Made by a program: the position numbers and the translations under genes
In this document: piece after piece, positions 16,245 through 24,807 of the stretch
Numbering within the stretch: the stretch's first letter is position 1
How the letters are laid out: every line of letters starts with the position of its first letter
Assembly (NCBI GenBank): GCA_035640455.1
Contig: DASQWB010000107.1
Coordinates: forward strand, 1-64,000
DNA from: AC-50 sp035640455
GTDB lineage: Bacteria > Actinomycetota > Thermoleophilia > Gaiellales > Gaiellaceae
Length of the DNA stretch: 64,000 nt
Reading direction: 5' to 3'
Notes under the pieces: generated by a model
The model's database searches: none
What the model saw: only the letters and a program-made list of their open reading frames with translations
Told to the model about the DNA's origin: nothing

Positions 16245-17441
16245 CTACGGGAGGCTTGGGAGAGCTGGCGGTGGTGGCAGACTGGGCGTGGCGGGCGGCT
16301 CGGGAAGGCTCGGTGTCGCGACCGGCAGAGCCGGCGGCGGCGGGACGGGCGGGAGCGGCGGGGCTTCGACGCTCGGCGGCGGCGGCGCCACCAAGGTCAC
16401 GTCGTCGACAGCCGAGCTCACCGGTGAGGAGGTGGGCGACGACGACGAGGAGGACGGCGCCTCGGTGGTCGCTGTCGGCGCCGAGGCGGCCGGGCCGCCA
16501 GTGCCGGTCCCCGCCTCGGCGAGACCGCCCTGCGCCGGCGACGACTGATGGCTCGAGCCGGTTGCGCCTCCGAAGACAGGCTGCACGGCGCGCGACGCGC
16601 GAGTGGACGACGATGGCGCCGAGCGCAGAGCCGTTCCACGCTCGGTCGCCTTCCGCCGTGTCACCTCGACCTGCGCCGGGACGCGGAGCGCGGGCTCGCG
16701 AACCAGGAGCGGCGGCGGCGCGAGCACCGCGGCCGACTTCGGCGAGCGGGCGCCGAGCTTCGACTCCACCGTGGTGCCGACGGTCCCGGCGATCAGGCCG
16801 GCGGCGACGAGCAGCGCGGCCTTGGCGGCGAGCCCCGAACCGGCGACGGCCGCGGCCCCGCCTCCACCGCCGCCCACGAGGCTCGTAAGCGAGGGCGGGA
16901 GCTGCACGGCGCCGAGCGCGCCGAAGAGCGAGCGGTCTTTCCTGAGCGTACGGCGGGCGCGGAAGATGAGCGTCTCGACCGCGGCGACGGAGACGTCGAG
17001 CGTCTGCGCGATCTCGACGTACGAGCGCCCCTCGAGCTCGCGCATGACGAGTGCCGCCCGCTGATTGAAGGGGAGCCGTCCGAGCGCGTTCAGGAGCTCC
17101 TCCACCTTCGGCGCCTCCTGCGCAGGCACCCGCAGCGCCGCGACCGTCTCCTCGAGCGGCACCTCCTGCGGCCGTCGCACCGCGCGCAGGTGGCGGCTGC
17201 GGCAGGCGTTGTGCGCGATCTTGATCAGCCAGTTGCGCGGCCGGATCGGCTCCTCGCCGCGCAGGTACGCCCGGTAGGCGTTGAGGAAGGTCGTCTGGGT
17301 GATGTCCTCCGCGTCGGCCGGGTTGCGGAGGAGGGCAAGCGTGTAGCGGTAGACGTCGCGCGCGTAGCGGCGGTAGAGCCGCTCGAAGGCCTCGTCTCTC
17401 GCGAGATCGCGAGCGGTCTGCGGCTGGGCGAACGCCTCCAC
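16245..17441 (-). CDS. ECF sigma factor with membrane segment and Pro/Ser/Thr-rich tail
   Basis: This 398-residue paralogue of the following gene has ECF region 2 at ~19-85 (FERLYRRYARDVYRYTLALL, EDITQTTFLNA) and region 4 at ~116-168 (FNQRAALVMRELEGRSYVEIAQTL). It lacks the zf-HC2 module: the sequence passes straight from region 4 to a shared LPPSLTSLVGGGGGG linker and a membrane helix at ~195-222. The external tail is low complexity. It is Ser/Thr-rich in the middle and ends in repeated Pro-rich units (PPLPPVPPPPALP, PSLPPPPALPSLP). It ends 36 nt before the next gene. The pair looks like a tandem duplication whose tails then diverged. Confidence 0.83.
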   Translation of the reverse strand: MEAFAQPQTARDLARDEAFERLYRRYARDVYRYTLALLRNPADAEDITQTTFLNAYRAYLRGEEPIRPRNWLIKIAHNACRSRHLRAVRRPQEVPLEETVAALRVPAQEAPKVEELLNALGRLPFNQRAALVMRELEGRSYVEIAQTLDVSVAAVETLIFRARRTLRKDRSLFGALGAVQLPPSLTSLVGGGGGGAAAVAGSGLAAKAALLVAAGLIAGTVGTTVESKLGARSPKSAAVLAPPPLLVREPALRVPAQVEVTRRKATERGTALRSAPSSSTRASRAVQPVFGGATGSSHQSSPAQGGLAEAGTGTGGPAASAPTATTEAPSSSSSSPTSSPVSSAVDDVTLVAPPPPSVEAPPLPPVPPPPALPVATPSLPEPPATPSLPPPPALPSLP

Positions 17442-17501
17442 AAACGGGAAACGCCTCCGAACCCTTCGCAGATACGCAGCGCTCGGTCTAGAGGCTCGAG
17501 C

Positions 17502-17699
17502 TCAAGCTCGGCGCTCGGCTCGGCCCGTATCGTCGTCGAAGATCTCGATCACCTCGACAGAGTGACGACTTCCTCGATGTTTCAAGAACGCGGCCGCCTC
17601 CGCCTCCGTCACGACGATCTCGCGGTTCTCGGGGATCTCAGCGCTCCCGAAGGCATGCCATCCGTCGCCGAGGAGCCTCAGCCGAAACTTGCGTGCCAT
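17502..17699 (-). CDS. Small conserved-looking hypothetical protein
   Basis: This 65-residue protein starts MARKFRLRLLGDGWHAFG and continues with an ENREIVVTEAEAAAFLKHRGS helix and an acidic EIFDDDTGR end. It begins 28 nt after the lipoamide dehydrogenase stop on the same strand. ATG 17699 is preferred over ATG 17705. No family is recognised. The mixed alpha/beta pattern and lack of low complexity suggest a real cytoplasmic protein. Confidence 0.6.
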   Translation of the reverse strand: MARKFRLRLLGDGWHAFGSAEIPENREIVVTEAEAAAFLKHRGSRHSVEVIEIFDDDTGRAERRA

Positions 17700-17727
17700 C
17701 GGCATGCCGCCAGCTTCATGTCGAGCG

Positions 17728-19140
17728 CTAGGAAGCGGGAGCTGCCGCGCGCCGCTTCGGCGGGATGTGGATCGGCCGGCCGAGGGCAACGAGGCCCGCT
17801 TCCTTGATCGCCTCCGAGAGCGTCGGGTGCGCCGCCATCCCGTCGGCGACCGTCTCGACCGTGGACTCCGCGTCGAGCGCCACGACGCCCGCCTCGATCA
17901 GGTCGGTCACGTGCGGGCCGACCATCACGATCCCGAGCAGCTCGCCGTAGCGGGTCTCGTGGATCGACTTGACCCAGCCTGTGGTCTCGTTCTGCATCAC
18001 CGCGCGCGCGTTCGCCGCCCACGGGAACATGCCTACGGCGACGTCGTCGCCGTGCTGCTCGCGCGCCTCGGCCTCGGTGAGCCCAACAGAGGCGATCTCC
18101 GGATCGGTGTAGATCGGCCGCGGGACGCCGCGGTTGTCGACGACGGCCTCGTGCCCGAGCGCGTTCTCGGCCGCGACCTCGCCCTCGCGGAAGGCGGTGT
18201 GCGCGAGCTGCCAGTAGCCGGCGCAGTCGCCGACGGCGTAGATGTGGTCGACCGTGGTGCGGCGGTGCTCGTCGGCTGCGATGCCCGTGCGCTTGTCGAA
18301 CTCGACGCCGATCTCCTCGAGCCCGAGCCCCTCGACGAGCGGCCCGCGGCCGACCGAGACGAGCATGAGGTCGCACTCGACGGTCTCGCCGTCGCCGAAG
18401 TGCACCGTGAGCCCGTCGCCCGACTCGTCCACCTGCGAGCACTGCTTCTCGAGGTGGAGCGTGATCCCACGCCGCTGGAACCGCTTGGCGAGCTCCTTCG
18501 CGGCATCCTCGTCCTCCTGCGGGATCAGCGTCGGCAGCATCTCGACGATCGTCACCTCGGAGCCGAAGCGCTGGAAGATCGACGCGAACTCGCAGCCGAT
18601 GATCCCGCCGCCGAGGACGACGAGCCGCCGAGGCACCTCCGTCTGCGCGAGCAGGCCGGTGGAGTCGACGCAGCGGGACGAGTCGATCCCCGGAATCCGC
18701 GGTCGCAGCGGGAACGAGCCGGTCGCGACGATCGCCGAGCGGAAGCTCACGTCCTCCCCGCCCTCGACCGCGATCGTGTTCGCGTCCTTGAAGCGGCCCG
18801 CCCCCTTGACCCACTCGACGCCGTTCGCCTTGAAGAGGCTCGCGACGCCGCTCGTCATCTGCTTGACGACGCCGGCCTTCCACTCGTTCGCGGCACCGAG
18901 GTCGAGCTGCGGCTCGCCGACCTGGACGCCGAGCTTCGCGAACGTCTCCTCGGCCTCCTTCAGCGCGAACGCCGTCTGCACCCACGCCTTCGTCGGGATA
19001 CAGCCGACGCGCAGGCACGTGCCGCCGAGCTCCGGCTCCTTCTCGATGCAGACGGTCTTGCCGCCGAGCTGTGCGGCGCGGATCGCCGCGGTGTAGCCGC
19101 CGGGGCCTCCGCCGAGGACTGCGACGTCGGCTTCCATCAC
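17728..19140 (-). CDS. lpdA: Dihydrolipoyl dehydrogenase (E3)
   Basis: This 470-residue flavoprotein disulfide reductase reoxidises the lipoyl groups of 2-oxoacid dehydrogenase complexes with NAD+. The FAD-binding GGGPGGYTAAIRAAQ, redox pair C42-x4-C47 (GGTCLRVGCIPTK), a second Rossmann motif VVLGGGIIGCEFAS, an AVGDCAG strand and the C-terminal HAHPTLSEA-like segment (here AAHPTLSEAIKEA) are present. The stop of the upstream gene overlaps its start by 4 nt. It sits at the end of a same-strand run that begins with E1-alpha about 6 kb upstream, so it is the probable E3 of that complex. Confidence 0.93.
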   Translation of the reverse strand: MMEADVAVLGGGPGGYTAAIRAAQLGGKTVCIEKEPELGGTCLRVGCIPTKAWVQTAFALKEAEETFAKLGVQVGEPQLDLGAANEWKAGVVKQMTSGVASLFKANGVEWVKGAGRFKDANTIAVEGGEDVSFRSAIVATGSFPLRPRIPGIDSSRCVDSTGLLAQTEVPRRLVVLGGGIIGCEFASIFQRFGSEVTIVEMLPTLIPQEDEDAAKELAKRFQRRGITLHLEKQCSQVDESGDGLTVHFGDGETVECDLMLVSVGRGPLVEGLGLEEIGVEFDKRTGIAADEHRRTTVDHIYAVGDCAGYWQLAHTAFREGEVAAENALGHEAVVDNRGVPRPIYTDPEIASVGLTEAEAREQHGDDVAVGMFPWAANARAVMQNETTGWVKSIHETRYGELLGIVMVGPHVTDLIEAGVVALDAESTVETVADGMAAHPTLSEAIKEAGLVALGRPIHIPPKRRAAAPAS

Positions 19141-20189
19141 GCTCGATCGTACAAATTCGCGAGCCGCCGCCAGAGCGCAGGCCGCGTGAGGACGTGGGCG
19201 TTGTCGACGATCGCGTCGATGGCGCCGGCCGGCGCCCGCTCCCGCAGGTCGGAGTCGGAGACCGCGTCGCCCAGCGCGTCCGCGAAGCGGTCGGCGAAGA
19301 GGACGCGGTACGGCCGGTTCCAGTACTGCCGCACCGTCGGCTCAACCGGCGCGGTCACCTTGAGCTCCGCATGCCGCTGCGCGACCGCCTCGTACGCCTC
19401 CACGAGCCGGTCCTCCCGCTCTGGCCAGGAACCGGCGGCGAGCGCGGCTTCGAGCGCCTGCGCCTCCGGCCGGCCGAGCGACGCGTACGCGGTGCCGAGC
19501 CACTTCGCGTACGGCGGATACCGGCGCTCCTGCAGCAGCGCAAGCCGCATCAGCTCGCGGACGAGCAACGCAGCGACCACACGCGAGGCAGTGCGCCCCG
19601 CGAGATGCTCGAGCTGTGCGACGCGCCGCCAATGTCCCGCCATGACGACGAGCCAGACGTCGTGCGGGTACCAGGCGAGCAGCGCACGCACGCGCGTGAG
19701 GTCGCCGGTCGGATCGACGAAGACCGCGCCTGCCGTCACCTCGAGTAGCCGCTGCGACGGCGTCACGAGCCAGTCGACGACGCCGAAGCCGTCGAGCGGA
19801 TCGACACCGACCCGCTCGCGGAGGTATGCGCGGAGGTCGAGCGTCTCGACGCGGTGCGCGACCGGGCCGTGCTCGATCGGGACGAGCAGCCGCGCTCCGT
19901 GCTCGTCGGCCAGCCCGAAGTTCGTCGAAAAGCCGCCGAACTCCATCGGCAGCTCGTGCGCCAGCGCCGACTCGACCTCGGGCGCCACGTCCGCGTCCTG
20001 AACGAAGAGCTGCACCCGCGGCCCCCAATGGTGGTCGGTCGAGACATCGTCGTCGTAGCCGAGGACCTCCGATCCGGGGCCGATCAGCGCGGCGGCGTGC
20101 TCGAGCCCCGGGAAGCGCCGTTCGAGGATCGGCTGGACGGCCTCGACGTAAAAGCGGTGCGCGAGCTCGAGCCCACGCAGCGGCATCAC
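19137..20189 (-). CDS. DUF4037-type nucleotidyltransferase-like protein
   Basis: This 350-residue protein has an N-terminal GPGSEVLGYDDDVSTDHHWG segment, resembling the G-S-x(n)-D-x-D loop of the nucleotidyltransferase fold as seen in DUF4037 proteins. The C-terminal half is helical with many aromatic and basic residues (QYWNRPYRVLFADRF). The substrate is unknown. It overlaps both the upstream acetyltransferase and the downstream lpdA by 4 nt each, so all three should be co-translated. A link to the oxoacid dehydrogenase complex is suggested only by position. Confidence 0.75.
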   Translation of the reverse strand: MMPLRGLELAHRFYVEAVQPILERRFPGLEHAAALIGPGSEVLGYDDDVSTDHHWGPRVQLFVQDADVAPEVESALAHELPMEFGGFSTNFGLADEHGARLLVPIEHGPVAHRVETLDLRAYLRERVGVDPLDGFGVVDWLVTPSQRLLEVTAGAVFVDPTGDLTRVRALLAWYPHDVWLVVMAGHWRRVAQLEHLAGRTASRVVAALLVRELMRLALLQERRYPPYAKWLGTAYASLGRPEAQALEAALAAGSWPEREDRLVEAYEAVAQRHAELKVTAPVEPTVRQYWNRPYRVLFADRFADALGDAVSDSDLRERAPAGAIDAIVDNAHVLTRPALWRRLANLYDRA

Positions 20190-20650
20190 TCCTGCGGCGC
20201 CAGCTCGGCCACCATCGTCAGCGCGCCGTCCTCCTCGCCCACGCGGCGGAAGCCGTAGCGCTCGTAGAGCGCCACCGCCGGGCTGTCCTTCGCGACGCTA
20301 AGGCTGAGCTTGTGGTACCCGCCACGCCGCGCACGGTCGAGCAGGCCGGTCATCAGCTCGTGCCCGAACCCCTTGCCGCGACGGCTCGGGACGACCGCGA
20401 TCGTCAGCTCGGGCGTCGACTCGTCGACGAAGCCGAAGCCCGGCTCCGCCCGCGAGAAGAGCCGATACCAGGCCGCGCCGACCGGGTTCGCGTCGTCGAG
20501 TGCCACGAGCCCCGCGTCGCCCGGTCGCCCCCAGCCGATCACGTAGCGGGCGACCGGCAGGTCGGCGCCGACGTCGATGCGCCAGTAGTAGGCGTGGCGG
20601 AGCATGTCGCGGAGGAAGCGGACGTCCTGCGGGCCCGCGGCGCGGATCAT
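20186..20650 (-). CDS. GNAT-family N-acetyltransferase
   Basis: This 154-residue acetyltransferase has the GNAT core: ELTIAVVPSRRGKGFGHELM is the acetyl-CoA pyrophosphate loop (R-x-x-G-x-G variant), and SVAKDSPAVALYERYGFRRVGEED is motif B. Start is ATG 20650, which overlaps the stop of the upstream phosphotransferase (ATGA). The acceptor is unknown. Stop overlaps the downstream start by 4 nt. Confidence 0.88.
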   Translation of the reverse strand: MIRAAGPQDVRFLRDMLRHAYYWRIDVGADLPVARYVIGWGRPGDAGLVALDDANPVGAAWYRLFSRAEPGFGFVDESTPELTIAVVPSRRGKGFGHELMTGLLDRARRGGYHKLSLSVAKDSPAVALYERYGFRRVGEEDGALTMVAELAPQE

Positions 20651-21516
20651 CGCGGGAACGATAAGCCAAGTTCTCGGGCCGCCCACGGCAGCGCGACCTG
20701 CGCTTGGGCGAGCTGGAACGGCCGGACACGCGGGGCGGTCGGCGGTGCGGGCAGGCCCGCGTGGGAGGCGAAGTAGCCGGCGAGGAGCGCGGCGAGGCCG
20801 CCGCTGTCGGCGACGATCTCCCACGGCTCCGGCCCGCCCTCGAGCCGCAGGCTCGGCAGCCAGCCGACGACGTCGATCAGCGCGTTGCCGGCGCACGCGA
20901 AGTTCCAGTCCACGAGCAGGACGCGGCCGTCGCGAAAGCAGACGTTGTCGCTCCGCACGTCGAGGTGGACGAGCTCGCCGCCGGAGAGGTCGCACGTCGC
21001 GCCCGCCTCCCGCAGGACCGGCAGGGCGTCCTCGAGCCACTCGCGCGAGCAGAGGCCGGTCGAGAGGAACGGCTCCGGATCCTCGGCCACGAGCTCCCAG
21101 CCATTCAGGTCTTCGCGTAGCGCCTCGAGCTCGGGCAGGCCGGCCGGAGGCGGCGTCGCGGCGACGGCCTCTAGCGTCGCGAGCACCGCGTCGACGTCGC
21201 CGTCGCGCCACGGCGGCGGCCAATGCGCGTCGCCGAGGTCCTCGAGGACGAGCAGCGGGCGTTTGCCGTCGCGCCAGCCGACGAGCTGCGGCAGGAACGG
21301 AGCCGAGACAGCCGCGTAGACGCGGTGCTCGTCCCGCAGCCAGCCGGCGGCGAGGTCGTCGCGCGCGCGCTTCACGAAGACGCGCCGGCCGTCCTCGAGC
21401 TCGACCCGCCAGTCGGCGGTGTTCTCCGCGTACCCGCCGCCGGCGACGTGCTGCCACCGGACCGGCGCGGCGCCCAGGGCCGCTGCGACCTCAGCGCGAG
21501 GGAAGCTCTTCGGCAA
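20647..21516 (-). CDS. Aminoglycoside phosphotransferase (APH)-fold kinase
   Basis: This 289-residue protein has the APH/choline-kinase fold. A VFVKR lysine near residue 49 would contact ATP. H184-L-D186 through N191 (HLDVRSDN) is the catalytic loop and D203 in LLVDWNFA is the metal ligand. The family includes antibiotic, homoserine and sugar kinases, and nothing in the window fixes the substrate. It is translationally coupled to a GNAT gene, a pairing common in small-molecule modification, and its start overlaps the 3' end of the VOC gene by 26 nt. Confidence 0.83.
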   Translation of the reverse strand: MPKSFPRAEVAAALGAAPVRWQHVAGGGYAENTADWRVELEDGRRVFVKRARDDLAAGWLRDEHRVYAAVSAPFLPQLVGWRDGKRPLLVLEDLGDAHWPPPWRDGDVDAVLATLEAVAATPPPAGLPELEALREDLNGWELVAEDPEPFLSTGLCSREWLEDALPVLREAGATCDLSGGELVHLDVRSDNVCFRDGRVLLVDWNFACAGNALIDVVGWLPSLRLEGGPEPWEIVADSGGLAALLAGYFASHAGLPAPPTAPRVRPFQLAQAQVALPWAARELGLSFPR

Positions 21517-21826
21517 GCTGGACGCGATTGCCGTCCGGGTCGAAGACGTCGAGGAGCCGGATCTCCCCGTGCAGCTCGAAGACCACGCCGACGTCGATCC
21601 CCTGCGCGCGCAGCCGCTCCGCCTCGGCCTTCACGTCCTCGACGTCGATGTGCGCGACGCCGCCGTCGGCCTGCGGCTCGCCCTGCGCGAGCCCGATCTC
21701 CATCTCGCCGCGGTGGAGCCTCGCCCATCCGGCGTCGGCGTCGAAGTACGTCTCGGTGAAGCCCAGGACGTCGCGGTAGAAGCGGCGAGCCCGGTCGAGG
21801 TCGCGCACGTGGTACCAGACCGTCAC
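21491..21826 (-). CDS. VOC-family (glyoxalase/bleomycin-resistance fold) protein
   Basis: This 111-residue single-domain VOC protein reads VTVWYHVRDLDRARRFYRDVLGF, then AHIDVEDVKAEAERLRAQGI and DVFDPDGNRVQLAEE, the beta-alpha-beta-beta-beta units of the fold. GTG 21826 is chosen because the frame upstream runs through an intergenic repeat and shows no family similarity there. The last 26 nt overlap the APH-fold kinase. Enzymatic role unknown. Confidence 0.82.
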   Translation of the reverse strand: MTVWYHVRDLDRARRFYRDVLGFTETYFDADAGWARLHRGEMEIGLAQGEPQADGGVAHIDVEDVKAEAERLRAQGIDVGVVFELHGEIRLLDVFDPDGNRVQLAEELPSR

Positions 21827-21880
21827 GGCCTTGGAGCGTAACTCGGTTTCAGAGATCGTTTCCGAAACGACCCGAGCGCT

Positions 21881-21960
21881 CGACCGGTCATTGAGACGGA
21901 CGCACGGGCAAAGCCCGCGCGTCCTGATGGTCGGCACCGCCGAGTCGGCGCCTCAGCCGC
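21881..21960 (+). repeat. Interspersed structured repeat, copy 2
   Basis: This 80-nt copy runs CGACCGGTCA, GAGACGGACGCACGGG, CCCGCGCGTCCTGA, then GTCGGCACCGCCGAGTCGGC and GCCTCAGC. The two GACGGACGC/GCGCGTCC arms pair around a short GCAAAG loop. It lies between the 3' end of a small secreted-protein gene (21953, overlapping its last bases) and the start of the VOC gene, so it splits an otherwise tight gene run. Confidence 0.8.
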
Positions 21961-22309
21961 AGCCGACGGCGGCGGTCCGGTAGCGGCGCGTGCGACCGGG
22001 CAGGGTGTAGACGGTCCGGTACGTGCCGCCGAGGAGCGGCCTGTACCCCCACCGCTTCCAGCGGGAGGTCGCGAGGCCGCGGTGGTCGAGCACGACCTTG
22101 CCGTGCGGGTCGTAGAGACGGGCCCGGAACCGGCGCCGCGCGCCGCGTGAGCGGACGCCGAGCTCGATCCCGTTCACCTGTCGGATGCAGACACGAGTCT
22201 TCGGCACCTTCACCTCGACCGCCTGCGCCGCGGCGCGGGCTCGGGCGAGACCAACGGCGAGCGCGGCGAGCGCCGCGATCGCGACCGCTATGGCTGCCGG
22301 ACGGCGCAT
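21953..22309 (-). CDS. Small exported protein
   Basis: This 118-residue protein starts with a signal or anchor sequence (MRRPAAIAVAIAALAALAVG, ATG 22309). The mature part has two cysteines (TRVCIRQVNG and the final AAVGCG) that could form a disulfide, and a beta-rich pattern (YDPHGKVVLDHRGLA, YRPLLGGTYRTVYTLPG). It overlaps the preceding gene, also exported, by 22 nt. No family recognised. Confidence 0.6.
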   Translation of the reverse strand: MRRPAAIAVAIAALAALAVGLARARAAAQAVEVKVPKTRVCIRQVNGIELGVRSRGARRRFRARLYDPHGKVVLDHRGLATSRWKRWGYRPLLGGTYRTVYTLPGRTRRYRTAAVGCG

Positions 22310-22632
22310 GCGAGCGGGTGCGTCCTGACGCTGGCCTTGCTTCCACGCGATCCTCGCGCCTCGACCGACAGGACGGAGGCGCACCGATCGTAGGCCCGCA
22401 CCCGTCCGAGTCGTACGCGGAAGGCTCCCTCCGCATTCGCGAGCACGCGGGCGGAGCGGGTGGCGCGTGGCAGGCGGGCAGTCACCGTCACCCGCTCGCC
22501 GCGGCGGAAGTCGCGCCCTTGCACGATCAGCGGGTCGATCCGCACGAGCCGAAGAGCCGGCTTCGCCGTCGTCGCGCTCGGGGCCGCGGCGGTCGCAGCG
22601 ACCGCGGCGAGGGCGACGAGGTGGCCGGCCAT
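22288..22632 (-). CDS. Small exported protein with beta-sandwich pattern
   Basis: This 114-residue protein has an N-terminal hydrophobic signal (MAGHLVALAAVAATAAA). The mature strands include LRLVRIDPLIVQGRDFRRGERV and RVLANAEGAFRVRLG, like Ig/carboxypeptidase-regulatory modules. Two cysteines (DRCASV, PLACAV) may pair. ATG 22632 lies 2 nt after the E2 stop, so it is probably in the dehydrogenase operon by position. Confidence 0.6.
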   Translation of the reverse strand: MAGHLVALAAVAATAAAPSATTAKPALRLVRIDPLIVQGRDFRRGERVTVTARLPRATRSARVLANAEGAFRVRLGRVRAYDRCASVLSVEARGSRGSKASVRTHPLACAVRQP

Positions 22633-22634
22633 GG

Positions 22635-23831
22635 CTAGAGCGCCAGGCCGGGCTCCGCCAAGAACCTCTTGACCGTCCGGAGGAAGTCGGCCGCGGTGGC
22701 GCCGTCGATCGTGCGATGGTCGCAGGTGAGGGTCAGGTTCATGAGCGGGCGGATCTCCACCTGGCCGTCGACCGCGACCGGCGTCTCCTGCACCGCTCCA
22801 ACGGCGAGGATCGCCGCCTGCGGCGGGTTCAGGACGGCGACGAACTGCTCGACCCCGTACATGCCGAGGTTCGAGATCGTGAACGTGCCGCCCTCGAGGT
22901 CGGCCTGGTGGAGCTTCCCGGAGCGCGCGCGCTCGACGAGGTCGGCGCGGGTGGCGGCGATCTCGGCGATCGTCCGGCGCTCGCAGCCGCGGATCACCGG
23001 CACGACGAGACCGCGGTCGGTCGCGACGGCGATGCCGATGTCCGCGGTCGGGAAGAGCCGAACCGCGTCGCCGGCGAAATGCGCGTTCACGGCACGGTGG
23101 CGCATGAGCGCGGCCGCGGAGACCTTCGTCAGGAGGTCGGAGATGGTCGGCTTCGGCGTGTCGCCGAGCTCGACGAGCCGCGCGCGCACGGCGAGCGCCC
23201 GCGTCATATCGGCCGACATCGAGATCTGGAACGCCGGCGCCTGCCACGCCTCGGTCATCCGTCGCGCGACGGTGCGGCGCAGCGACGTGAGCGGGACGAC
23301 CTCGACCTCTCGCGGCGAATCGGGAGCCGCCACTGGAGCCGCCGGGGCAGGAGCGGCCACGGCGCGCTCGACGTCCTCCGCGACGATCCGCCCTTCCGGG
23401 CCCGTCCCCTGGAGCGTCGCGAGCTCGATTCCGCGCTCGCGCGCGATCCGCCGCGCGAGCGGGGAGGCCTTGATGCGCCCGCCCTCTCGGGTCTGGCCGT
23501 CGCGCGCCTGCACCGCCTGGACCGGTTCGGGCGCCTCCTCGCGAGCCTCAGCGCGGGTCGGCTCGGGCTCCTCGGCCTCGACCGCGACCTCCTCCCCTTG
23601 CTCGCCGATCACCGCGATCGTCTTGCCGACCTCGACCTCGCCCTCCGAAATCGCGATCTTGAGCAGCACGCCCGACGCGTCGGCCTCGACCTCCTGCGTC
23701 ACCTTGTCGGTGTCGAGCTCGTAGAGCGGCTCGCCCTTCTTCACGGGGTCGCCCTCCGACTTGAGCCACTTCACGATCGTCCCCGACTCCATCCCCTGCC
23801 CGAGCCGGGGAAGCTTGATCTCAGTGGCCAT
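22635..23831 (-). CDS. 2-oxoacid dehydrogenase E2 (dihydrolipoamide acyltransferase)
   Basis: This 398-residue E2 has one N-terminal lipoyl domain (Lys43 in ELDTDKVTQEVEA is the lipoylation site), a Glu/Ala/Pro linker, and an E3/E1-binding domain at ~130-165 (KASPLARRIARERGIEL, GTGPEGRIVAEDV). The C-terminal catalytic domain has the active-site motif DHRTIDGATAADFL (His ~371). It forms the core of a pyruvate-, acetoin- or branched-chain-type complex with the two upstream E1 genes. Start ATG 23831 overlaps the E1-beta stop by 11 nt. Confidence 0.93.
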   Translation of the reverse strand: MATEIKLPRLGQGMESGTIVKWLKSEGDPVKKGEPLYELDTDKVTQEVEADASGVLLKIAISEGEVEVGKTIAVIGEQGEEVAVEAEEPEPTRAEAREEAPEPVQAVQARDGQTREGGRIKASPLARRIARERGIELATLQGTGPEGRIVAEDVERAVAAPAPAAPVAAPDSPREVEVVPLTSLRRTVARRMTEAWQAPAFQISMSADMTRALAVRARLVELGDTPKPTISDLLTKVSAAALMRHRAVNAHFAGDAVRLFPTADIGIAVATDRGLVVPVIRGCERRTIAEIAATRADLVERARSGKLHQADLEGGTFTISNLGMYGVEQFVAVLNPPQAAILAVGAVQETPVAVDGQVEIRPLMNLTLTCDHRTIDGATAADFLRTVKRFLAEPGLAL

Positions 23832-24807
23832 TCCGGCCCACGGTCCTACGGATCGCATCGAGCACGTCGCTCGCATGCGGCACGACCCACTCCTCCATCA
23901 CGGGCGCGAACGGAAGCGGCGTGAACTTCGCGCCCACGCGCTCGATCGGCGCGTCGAGCCAGTCGAAGGCCTGGTGCTGGAGGATCGCCGCGACCTCGGC
24001 GCCGAAGCCCATCCGCGTCACGGCCTCGTGCGCGACGACGCAGCGGTTCGTCTTCTTCACCGACGCGACGAGCGCCTCCTCGTCGAGCGGCTGCAGCGTG
24101 CGCGGATCGACGACCTCGACCGAGACGCCCTCGCCTTCGGCCTCCTCGGCGGCGCGCAGCGCCTCGTGCACGAGCCGGCCAGTGGCGATCACGGTCACGT
24201 CCTCGCCCTCCCGGTGCACGCGCGCCTTGCCGAGCTCGATCGGCTCCAGCTCGTCCGGCACCTCCTCCTTGATCCCGTACAGCGTCCGGTGCTCGAAGAA
24301 GACGACCGGGTTGTCGTCGTAGATCGAGGCGTAGAGGAGGCCGCGCACGTCAGTCGGCGTCGAGGCGAAGACGACCTTCAGCCCGGGGACGTGGACGAAC
24401 CACGCCTCGAGCTGCTGCGCGTGCTGCGCGCCGGGCGACCAGCCGGCCCCGCCCTGGGTGCGCATGGTCAGCGGCACCTTGAGCTGCCCGCCCGACATGT
24501 ATCGGTGCTTCGCCGCCTGGTTCACGATCTGCTCGCAGGCGAGCGTCAGGAAGTCCTCGTACATCACCTCGACGACGGGCCGCATCCCCTGCATCGCCGC
24601 GCCGATCCCCGCTCCGACGAGCGCCATCTCCGAGATCGGGGTGTTGCGCACGCGCTCGGGGCCGAACTCGGCGAGCATCCCCTGCGTGACGCCCATCGAC
24701 CCGCCCATCTCGGCGATGTCCTCGCCCATGACGAAGACGTCGTCGTCGCGGCGCATCGCCGTCGCGAGCGCGTCGCGCACTGCCTCGCGGTAGCTGAGCT
24801 CAGGCAT
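23821..24807 (-). CDS. 2-oxoacid dehydrogenase E1 component, beta subunit
   Basis: This 328-residue transketolase-like subunit pairs with the E1-alpha gene upstream. The block FVMGEDIAEMGGSMGVTQGM, the TPISEMALVGAGIGAAMQGMRP segment and VEVVDPRTLQPLDEE are characteristic of PdhB/AcoB/BkdB proteins. The sequence does not decide among pyruvate, acetoin and branched-chain substrates. It starts 8 nt inside the alpha-subunit gene and ends 11 nt inside E2. Confidence 0.93.
   Translation of the reverse strand: MPELSYREAVRDALATAMRRDDDVFVMGEDIAEMGGSMGVTQGMLAEFGPERVRNTPISEMALVGAGIGAAMQGMRPVVEVMYEDFLTLACEQIVNQAAKHRYMSGGQLKVPLTMRTQGGAGWSPGAQHAQQLEAWFVHVPGLKVVFASTPTDVRGLLYASIYDDNPVVFFEHRTLYGIKEEVPDELEPIELGKARVHREGEDVTVIATGRLVHEALRAAEEAEGEGVSVEVVDPRTLQPLDEEALVASVKKTNRCVVAHEAVTRMGFGAEVAAILQHQAFDWLDAPIERVGAKFTPLPFAPVMEEWVVPHASDVLDAIRRTVGRNGH

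Noticed and set aside
21827..21937. Upstream extension of the VOC protein
   Set aside because: The extra codons read through repeat copy 2 and match no VOC N-terminus.
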